From Vibrio sp. NTOU-M3 (GTDB taxonomy: Bacteria > Pseudomonadota > Gammaproteobacteria > Enterobacterales > Vibrionaceae), in the NCBI RefSeq assembly GCF_040869035.1, contig NZ_CP162100.1, forward strand, positions 2,356,001 through 2,420,000: 64,000 bases of DNA, given 5' to 3'. The position numbers were made by a program, and so were the translations under genes. This document shows, one piece after another, positions 58,599-64,000 of the stretch. Numbering within the stretch: position 1 is the stretch's first letter; every line of letters begins with the position of its first letter. The notes below the pieces were generated by a model. The model searched no databases, was not told the origin of the DNA, and was given only the letters and a program-made list of their open reading frames with translations.

Positions 58599-59621
58599 AT
58601 GTCACAAGAATCTGCAAAACGCTTAAACAAATACATTAGTGAAACTGGCTATTGCTCACGCCGTGAGGCGGATAAGTTGATCGAACAAGGCCGTGTCACC
58701 ATCAATGGCAAGATACCAGAGATGGGAACAAAAGTTTTTTCCGGTGATGATGTTTGTATTGATGGCAACCCTGTCAGCGCCAAAGAAAAACCAATTTATC
58801 TCGCACTCAATAAACCAACCGGGATCACCTGCACCACAGAGCGAGATGTCGCAGGAAACATCGTTGACTTTATTGGGCATAAAAAACGGATTTTCCCTAT
58901 TGGTCGTTTAGATAAGCCTTCTGATGGTTTGATCTTTTTGACGAATGATGGCGATATCGTCAACAAAATACTCCGAGCTGGTAATAACCATGAGAAAGAG
59001 TACGTTGTCCGTGTCGATAAACCGATCACCGATGATTTCATTCGAAAAATGAGCTCTGGCGTCAATATACTCGACACAGTGACGTTACCTTGCACTGTTA
59101 CCAAAGAAACCAAGTTCTCTTTCCGTATCGTATTGACTCAAGGCCTTAACCGCCAAATTCGTCGTATGTGCGAAGCACTTGGTTATGAAGTTTTCAAACT
59201 ACGCCGCGTACGCATCATGAACATCACACTTGATGGTATTCCAAACGGCCAGTGGCGTTACTTGAGTGATGCTGAAGTGGCTGAAATATTAGCCATGTGT
59301 GAAGGCTCTAGCGGTACAGAAGAAGCGTCGAAAGTTGATAATAAAGGTCAACGGATTCGCAAAGCGACAGATGCAAAACTATTTGATAGCCGAGAAGAGA
59401 ATCAAAGTTCAACCGCTCGTCGCAACCAAAAGTCACGTACCTTTAAAGGGCGAAATGCCGATGAGTTCCGTCATGCCCCGAACTCCAAAAAAGGACGACA
59501 TGGTGCGAAAAACAAACCGAGCAACAAAGGAAAAACGGTTTATACACCCAAATCAGATCAACCAGCACAACGCGTGGCAACTAAGCCACGTACTGGTGGC
59601 ACATTAAGTTTGAAGAAATAA
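58599..59621 (+). CDS. rluF: 23S rRNA pseudouridine synthase RluF
   Basis: Makes pseudouridine 2604 (and sometimes 2605) in 23S rRNA and can modify tRNA-Tyr; 340 aa. An S4 RNA-binding domain (about 7-55, [20 protein letters not shown]) precedes the catalytic domain, whose aspartate is in [36 protein letters not shown] is the RsuA-type motif. Residues about 245-340 form a Lys/Arg/Asn-rich, low-complexity tail typical of RluF and probably disordered. Confidence 0.94.
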   Translation: MSQESAKRLNKYISETGYCSRREADKLIEQGRVTINGKIPEMGTKVFSGDDVCIDGNPVSAKEKPIYLALNKPTGITCTTERDVAGNIVDFIGHKKRIFPIGRLDKPSDGLIFLTNDGDIVNKILRAGNNHEKEYVVRVDKPITDDFIRKMSSGVNILDTVTLPCTVTKETKFSFRIVLTQGLNRQIRRMCEALGYEVFKLRRVRIMNITLDGIPNGQWRYLSDAEVAEILAMCEGSSGTEEASKVDNKGQRIRKATDAKLFDSREENQSSTARRNQKSRTFKGRNADEFRHAPNSKKGRHGAKNKPSNKGKTVYTPKSDQPAQRVATKPRTGGTLSLKK

Positions 59622-59626
59622 CCCAC

Positions 59627-59660
59627 AAAAAAGGAGGAGCATCCGCTCCTCCTTTTTTAT
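59627..59660. terminator. Bidirectional terminator between rluF and upp
   Basis: Stem AAAAAAGGAGGAGC / GCTCCTCCTTTTTT with an ATCC loop, between converging genes. Confidence 0.9.
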
Positions 59661-59678
59661 CTCTATAAGAAACTTGGG

Positions 59679-60305
59679 TTACTTAGTCCCAAAGATCTTA
59701 TCACCAGCATCACCTAAACCCGGTACGATGTAACCTTTATCATTCAGTTTTTCATCGATTGCAGCCGTGTATAGCTCAACGTCTGGATGGGCTTTTTCTA
59801 ACGCTTCAATCCCTTCAGGCGCAGCAACTAACACAAGCACTTTAATGTGCTGACAACCTTTCTCTTTAAGAAGATCAATTGTTGCAATCATAGAGCCGCC
59901 AGTTGCAAGCATTGGATCAACAACAAGTGCAATACGCTCATCTATATTTGATGCAAGCTTGTTGAAATATGGTACAGGCTCTAGCGTTTCTTCATCACGG
60001 TAAATACCGACAACACTGATTCGAGCGCTTGGTACATGTTCTAGTACACCGTCCATCATTCCCAATCCCGCACGTAGAATTGGCACAACCGTTACTTTTT
60101 TACCTTTGATTTGATCAACTTCTACAGGACCATTCCAGCCATCAATCGTTACGCGTTCCGTTTCAAAATCTGCAGTCGCTTCATAAGTCAGTAAGCTACC
60201 TACTTCTGTTGCTAACTCACGAAAACGCTTTGTGCTGATATCACCTTCTCGCATCAGGCCAATTTTGTGCTTTACTAGAGGGTGTTTCACTTCAACAACT
60301 TTCAT
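59679..60305 (-). CDS. upp: Uracil phosphoribosyltransferase
   Basis: Salvages uracil to UMP using PRPP; 208 aa, the E. coli length. The PRPP loop is [17 protein letters not shown], with [13 protein letters not shown] and the C-terminal [14 protein letters not shown]. The start is the ATG at 60305 ([11 protein letters not shown]), preceded at good distance by GGAG; an ATG six bases upstream sits directly against that site. No uraA permease follows. It is divergent from purM with a shared 284-bp region. Confidence 0.97.
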   Translation of the reverse strand: MKVVEVKHPLVKHKIGLMREGDISTKRFRELATEVGSLLTYEATADFETERVTIDGWNGPVEVDQIKGKKVTVVPILRAGLGMMDGVLEHVPSARISVVGIYRDEETLEPVPYFNKLASNIDERIALVVDPMLATGGSMIATIDLLKEKGCQHIKVLVLVAAPEGIEALEKAHPDVELYTAAIDEKLNDKGYIVPGLGDAGDKIFGTK

Positions 60306-60507
60306 TTTCATCTCCGGCTTCTGGGTAAAATTTAAATAAACCTTCAGATTATAATCGATTTAAGTCGCAATATCTTGATCTAAAGCCAGCCAGAATCACT
60401 CCATTTAGGTTGTTTGCTGATTGTTTACTCAATGGCGCGATTAATAAAACAAAAAGCACCAAAATGCCCTACCAGCGTTTAATCATCCCGCGAAGCGTAA
60501 AAAACTC

Positions 60508-60523
60508 ACGCAAACGTTTGCTA
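60508..60523. promoter_or_regulatory. PurR operator before purM
   Basis: ACGCAAACGTTTGCTA matches the 16-bp PurR palindrome (ACGCAAACGTTTNCNT) very closely. It overlaps a possible -35 (TTGCTA, 60518-60523) of a promoter whose -10 is TAGAAT (60542-60547; 18-base spacer), so PurR with hypoxanthine or guanine should block polymerase. Confidence 0.8.
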
Positions 60524-60589
60524 TCTAAGTTTATCCACTGTTAGAATAGCGCCGTTTTCATATCCAACTTTCAAACCGAGGACTTCCCC

Positions 60590-61630
60590 GTGAGTGGTAA
60601 CAACTCTTCTCTTAGCTATAAAGATGCTGGTGTAGATATTGATGCAGGCAACGCGCTTGTAGATCGTATTAAAGGTGCGGTTAAGCGTACGCGTCGCCCT
60701 GAAGTAATGGGTGGTATTGGTGGTTTTGGCGCATTATGTGAACTGCCAACTAAATACAAGCAACCTGTATTGGTTTCAGGTACGGATGGCGTAGGAACGA
60801 AACTCCGCCTTGCTTTGGATATGAAAAAGCACGACACCATTGGTGTTGACCTTGTAGCAATGTGTGTGAACGATCTTATTGTTCAAGGTGCTGAACCTCT
60901 ATTCTTCCTAGACTACTACGCAACAGGCAAACTCGATGTTGATACAGCAGCAGACGTAGTGTCTGGTATTGCTGACGGTTGTGTTCAAGCAGGCTGTGCC
61001 CTAATCGGCGGCGAAACGGCTGAAATGCCGGGAATGTACGAAGGAGAAGACTATGACGTTGCCGGCTTCTGTGTTGGTGTTGTAGAAAAAGAAGACGTAA
61101 TCGACGGCACTAAAGTAGCCGCTGGTGACGCACTGATCGCTGTAGGTTCAAGCGGTCCTCACTCAAACGGTTACTCACTGATCCGTAAGATCCTTGAAGT
61201 ATCTGGCGCAGACAAAAACGAAGAGCTAGCAGGTCGCACAATCGGTGAACACCTACTAGAACCGACAAAGATTTACATCAAATCAGCACTTAAAATGATT
61301 GAGAAACACGACATCCACGCGATTTCTCACATTACAGGTGGTGGTTTCTGGGAAAACATCCCACGCGTACTTCCTGAAGGTACTAAAGCGGTTGTTGATG
61401 GTAACAGCTGGGAATGGCCAATCATCTTCAAATGGCTACAAGAGAAAGGCAACGTAACGACTCACGAAATGTACCGCACATTTAACTGTGGTGTAGGCCT
61501 TGTTGTTGCTCTACCTAAAGACCAAGCAGACGCAGCGGTTGAGCTATTAAACGCTGAAGGCGAAAACGCTTGGGTTATCGGTGAGATCGCAAACGCTGCA
61601 ACTGGCGAAGAACAAGTAGAGATCAAATAA
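60590..61630 (+). CDS. purM: Phosphoribosylformylglycinamidine cyclo-ligase
   Basis: AIR synthetase, fifth step of purine synthesis; 346 aa. [20 protein letters not shown] starts the protein (GTG codon, GAGGA 7-8 bases upstream); [25 protein letters not shown] and [13 protein letters not shown] are the ATP-binding and family motifs. It forms an operon with purN (2 bp apart), the same order as in E. coli, and is preceded by a PurR operator. Confidence 0.98.
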   Translation: MSGNNSSLSYKDAGVDIDAGNALVDRIKGAVKRTRRPEVMGGIGGFGALCELPTKYKQPVLVSGTDGVGTKLRLALDMKKHDTIGVDLVAMCVNDLIVQGAEPLFFLDYYATGKLDVDTAADVVSGIADGCVQAGCALIGGETAEMPGMYEGEDYDVAGFCVGVVEKEDVIDGTKVAAGDALIAVGSSGPHSNGYSLIRKILEVSGADKNEELAGRTIGEHLLEPTKIYIKSALKMIEKHDIHAISHITGGGFWENIPRVLPEGTKAVVDGNSWEWPIIFKWLQEKGNVTTHEMYRTFNCGVGLVVALPKDQADAAVELLNAEGENAWVIGEIANAATGEEQVEIK

Positions 61631-61632
61631 GC

Positions 61633-62274
61633 ATGAAAAGTATCGTCGTTTTAGTTTCAGGAAACGGTTCTAACCTGCAGGCAATCATTGATGCATGTGA
61701 CAAGGACATTACTGCTGGTCGTGTTACCGCAGTATTTTCCAACAAAGCCAATGTCTATGCTTTAGAGCGTGCTGAGAAAGCCGGTGCTGCGGCACACTTC
61801 CTTGATCCTAAAGCGTTCGATACCCGTGATGCTTTTGACCATGAGTTGATGAAGCAGATCGATGAATATAAGCCAGACGTCATCGTGCTTGCTGGTTACA
61901 TGCGTATTCTAAGTGGTGAATTCGTTCGCCACTACATGGGCCGCATGATCAATATTCACCCTTCTCTGCTTCCTAAGTACCCAGGTCTTAACACTTATCA
62001 ACGTGCAATCCACGCTGGCGATGAAGAGCATGGTACTAGCGTCCACTTCGTTACCGAGCAGCTTGATGGTGGCCCTGTTATTTTGCAGGCTAAAGTGCCA
62101 ATTTTCGATGAAGATACCGTCGATACTCTAACTGAGCGCGTTCAAACTCAAGAACACAAAATCTACCCTATGGTGGTGAAGTGGTTGGTTGAAGAACGTT
62201 TGGTGATGAAAGATGAAAAAGAGGCTTACCTTGATGGCAATCTTCTTGGTATGCACGGTTACGCTGAAGAATAA
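61633..62274 (+). CDS. purN: Phosphoribosylglycinamide formyltransferase 1
   Basis: GAR transformylase, which uses 10-formyltetrahydrofolate in the third purine step; 213 aa. The substrate loop SGNGSNLQAIIDA is at the N-terminus; catalytic Asn and His lie in MINIHPSLLPKYPGLNTYQR and the catalytic Asp in TEQLDGGPVI. It follows purM by 2 bp, so both share the PurR-controlled promoter, and is followed by a terminator. Confidence 0.97.
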   Translation: MKSIVVLVSGNGSNLQAIIDACDKDITAGRVTAVFSNKANVYALERAEKAGAAAHFLDPKAFDTRDAFDHELMKQIDEYKPDVIVLAGYMRILSGEFVRHYMGRMINIHPSLLPKYPGLNTYQRAIHAGDEEHGTSVHFVTEQLDGGPVILQAKVPIFDEDTVDTLTERVQTQEHKIYPMVVKWLVEERLVMKDEKEAYLDGNLLGMHGYAEE

Positions 62275-62292
62275 TATTCTCACTAGCAGTAT

Positions 62293-62330
62293 GTAAAAGG
62301 CGAGCGTACTGCTCGTCTTTTTTTGTTTTT
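62293..62330 (+). terminator. Terminator of purM-purN
   Basis: Stem AAGGCGAGC / GCTCGTCTT (one G-U pair) with a GTACT-type loop, then a run of seven Ts. Confidence 0.82.
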
Positions 62331-62395
62331 CACCATTATTAATCCTCTATTCATCTTTGCTCCATTAAGCTATCAAAAAATGATGGAGGTAACCT

Positions 62396-63046
62396 ATGGA
62401 TCTTAAAAGCCTACTTAATCAAGCCCTCAATTCAGATATCGTCCAACAAGGACAAGCTCAAATCAAAAACAGTTCAAACTCTAATACTTTGAAATCGCTT
62501 GGCGCTGGCGCTGTTGGAGGCGGCTTAGTCAGCCTGCTTATGGGCTCGAAAAAGAGCAAAAAGCTCGGCAAGAAGTTAGGTAAAAACACGCTCAAAGTCG
62601 GCGGTGTTGCTGTTCTTGGTGCGTTGGCTTATAAGGTCTATAACGACTATCAAAATAAGCAAACGTCCGCTGACACAACTGAAAACTTCAATGCTCAAGA
62701 TGACTACCATAGTGAACTGATTCTAAAAGCGATGATTGCTGCAGCCAAAGCAGATGGCCATGTAGACCAGCAAGAGATGGCGCACATTGAGTCGACGCTT
62801 GAACAATCTGGTGCAGACACCGCACTACAACAGCTCGTTCATGCAGAATTAAACAAGCCGCTCGACCCAGTAGAAGTCGCTCGATTAGCCCGTTCTCCAC
62901 AACAAGCATCTGAAGTTTATTTAGCCTCTCTTATTATTATTGATGAACAAAACTTTATGGAGAAGGCCTACTTACAAGAGCTAGCCAAACAGCTTCATCT
63001 AGACAATGAAGTCACGTATCAACTAGAACAACAGCTGCAAAATTAG
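62396..63046 (+). CDS. DUF533 family protein (YebE-like, TerB-type domain)
   Basis: 216-aa protein of the DUF533/YebE family. Residues 34-50 form a Gly-rich hydrophobic patch (LGAGAVGGGLVSLLMG), followed by Lys-rich residues and a second hydrophobic stretch (VGGVAVLGALAYKVYNDY, about 68-85), so it may sit in the inner membrane. The C-terminal part (about 105-215) is a helical TerB-like domain with LKAMIAAAKADGHVDQQEMAHI, here cut as AAAKADGHVDQQEM. Function unknown; YebE is stress-induced in E. coli. Confidence 0.85.
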   Translation: MDLKSLLNQALNSDIVQQGQAQIKNSSNSNTLKSLGAGAVGGGLVSLLMGSKKSKKLGKKLGKNTLKVGGVAVLGALAYKVYNDYQNKQTSADTTENFNAQDDYHSELILKAMIAAAKADGHVDQQEMAHIESTLEQSGADTALQQLVHAELNKPLDPVEVARLARSPQQASEVYLASLIIIDEQNFMEKAYLQELAKQLHLDNEVTYQLEQQLQN

Positions 63047-63168
63047 TTTCATTGTATAAATTGCAAGCATCAGTTTATCAGGCTTGAGCTAGAGCAAGCT
63101 TAAGCTTTGAGTTTCCTAAATTGAGTGTGTATATTTGAGAGCAGTTATCATTTATTGGAGTTGAAGCT

Positions 63169-63375
63169 ATGCAAGTATATGGCTGTTGTGAACTGGTTCG
63201 TGAGCTGTATGCTCAAATCGGCAGTGGTGACCAAGCGTATGTCCCACAAGCAATTTCATGCGCAGTAAGGGCGTTGAATGATATTGCAGCGGATGAGTCT
63301 CTACCTAAAGAAGCACGAGAGAAAGCCGCCTTTGCTGCTGCAAATCTGTTAATTTCCGACTTCGAGGATAAGTAA
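63169..63375 (+). CDS. yaeP: YaeP/UPF0253 family protein
   Basis: 68-aa soluble protein of the UPF0253 (YaeP) family; function unknown. The segments [19 protein letters not shown] and [18 protein letters not shown] are family hallmarks. A GGAG site lies 8 bases before the ATG. Its stop overlaps the ATG of the next gene by one base (TAATG), so the two are translationally coupled. Confidence 0.92.
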   Translation: MQVYGCCELVRELYAQIGSGDQAYVPQAISCAVRALNDIAADESLPKEAREKAAFAAANLLISDFEDK

Positions 63376-63566
63376 TGAATCTGGCGAACTTTGAAAGCAT
63401 GGATCCAGTGATGTTGATGAGTATCGTCAACATGAAGCTACGTGATGATTTTGGCGGTGACTTAGACAAACTTGTTGTTTACTTCGATATCGATAAAAGC
63501 GCGTTAGAAGCAAAGCTCGCCACTGCTGGTTTTGACTTTTTGCCAGATGCAGGTCAGTTTCGTTAA
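63375..63566 (+). CDS. DUF4250 family protein
   Basis: 63-aa protein of DUF4250, unknown function. [20 protein letters not shown] begins it, followed by KLRDDFGGDLDKLVVYFDID. It has no membrane segment. Its start overlaps the yaeP stop by one base; the pair probably forms one operon and perhaps a complex, which is inference. It ends at a bidirectional terminator. Confidence 0.87.
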   Translation: MNLANFESMDPVMLMSIVNMKLRDDFGGDLDKLVVYFDIDKSALEAKLATAGFDFLPDAGQFR

Positions 63567-63588
63567 CGACTCCTGCAAATACTAGATG

Positions 63589-63618
63589 CAAAAAAACCGC
63601 CCTATTCGGCGGTTTTTT
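63589..63618. terminator. Bidirectional terminator between DUF4250 and DUF3622 genes
   Basis: Stem AAAAAACCGCC / GGCGGTTTTTT with a CTATTC-type loop. Confidence 0.88.
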
Positions 63619-63636
63619 ATTTGCAGTGGATCGCGA

Positions 63637-63987
63637 TTATTCTTCGTCGAAGAAATCGTCTTCATCATCCAATTCAGCTTGTGCTGCTGCAAGTTTCGCT
63701 TCTTCGATACGGCGTGCTTTCTTTTCTGCTGCTTCTTGTGCTAAACGCTCTTCACGTTCAACGCGAACCTTACGTGCTTCGCCTTTACGTTCGTTACGAG
63801 CAGCTTGATTCTGAACAAAGCCCGCTAGCTCTTTTTCAGCCCACTCTTGAGCTTGAGCTTCAGTTTCAAAGCCAGTCTCACGCTTAGATACTGACGTTTT
63901 ACGTGAAGTCACTTGGCGTGTGATCTCTGCACACCAACCGTTACGTTTTTCTGTAACACGAATGGCAAATTTTTTGTTGTTCGACAT
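63637..63987 (-). CDS. DUF3622 family protein
   Basis: 116-aa protein of DUF3622, unknown function. The N-terminal half (KKFAIRVTEKRNGWCAEITR and TGFETEAQAQEWAEKEL) is a small folded domain; the C-terminal half (about 62-116) is a long charged Glu/Ala/Arg helix ending in an acidic DDEDDFFDEE tail. The ATG at 63987 is preferred because AGGA is 7 bases upstream; an ATG six bases earlier is too close. The promoter is beyond the window. Confidence 0.87.
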   Translation of the reverse strand: MSNNKKFAIRVTEKRNGWCAEITRQVTSRKTSVSKRETGFETEAQAQEWAEKELAGFVQNQAARNERKGEARKVRVEREERLAQEAAEKKARRIEEAKLAAAQAELDDEDDFFDEE

Positions 63988-64000
63988 ATTCATTTCCTAA

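Overview
The window is a stretch of gammaproteobacterial chromosome, almost certainly from the genus Vibrio. The evidence is gene content and synteny: a sodium-driven flagellar motor set (pomA, pomB, motY), a large lipoprotein chitobiase next to the chitin-sugar genes nagE/nagA/nagC, Vibrio-type families of unknown function (DUF2753, DUF3549, DUF3301, DUF3622), and neighbourhoods that resemble E. coli with insertions. The species cannot be fixed by eye. There are no prophages, insertion sequences, CRISPR arrays or plasmid genes; this is core chromosome with dense, convergent operons separated by clear intrinsic terminators.

Layout. 1-4.8 kb: 3' end of the rsxC-D-G-E electron-transport operon running on into nth and gloA; RsxC ends in a tandem Ala/Lys repeat tail. 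4.8-8.5 kb: a Fur-box-preceded DUF2753 gene, motY, RNase T and an NhaC-like antiporter. 8.5-11.8 kb: the overlapping minus-strand chain gcvA - hydrolase - ygdD - rlmM, with the small RNA GcvB divergent from gcvA. 11.9-21.5 kb: thiI, pomB/pomA (between thiI and xseB-ispA-dxs), truC-yqcC, DUF3549-DUF3301 and an acetyltransferase. 21.6-22.1 kb: a roughly 400-nt CsrB-family small RNA on the minus strand, recognised from 16 GGA motifs, hairpins with GGA in the loop, a terminator and an upstream VarA/GacA-type box. 22.2-33.9 kb: the TCA block, sdhCDAB-sucAB-sucCD on the minus strand with divergent gltA. 34-41 kb: ybgI, DUF1853, seqA-pgm, ybfF, DUF2788-fldA, a DUF4442 gene and fur. 41-49 kb: glnS, nagE divergent from nagA-nagC, and a CPA2 antiporter. 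49-57 kb: asnB, rfaH, a POT peptide transporter, chitobiase and a TraB/GumN-like protein. 57-64 kb: tRNA-Pro(UGG), a 46-aa DUF3149 protein, smrA, rluF, upp divergent from purM-purN (PurR box), DUF533, yaeP-DUF4250 and DUF3622.

Functional themes. Chitin and amino-sugar use is spread over chitobiase (releases GlcNAc), NagE (uptake and phosphorylation), NagA (deacetylation) and NagC (regulator). Central metabolism is represented by citrate synthase, 2-oxoglutarate dehydrogenase, succinyl-CoA synthetase and succinate dehydrogenase. Global control appears as two regulatory RNAs (GcvB, CsrB-type) and the regulators Fur, GcvA, NagC, SeqA and RfaH. The most noteworthy signals outside ordinary protein genes are the two small RNAs, the Fur-box DUF2753 gene, the hairpin-rich sucB-sucC gap, and the RsxC repeat tail. 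I did not find a convincing wholly new system.
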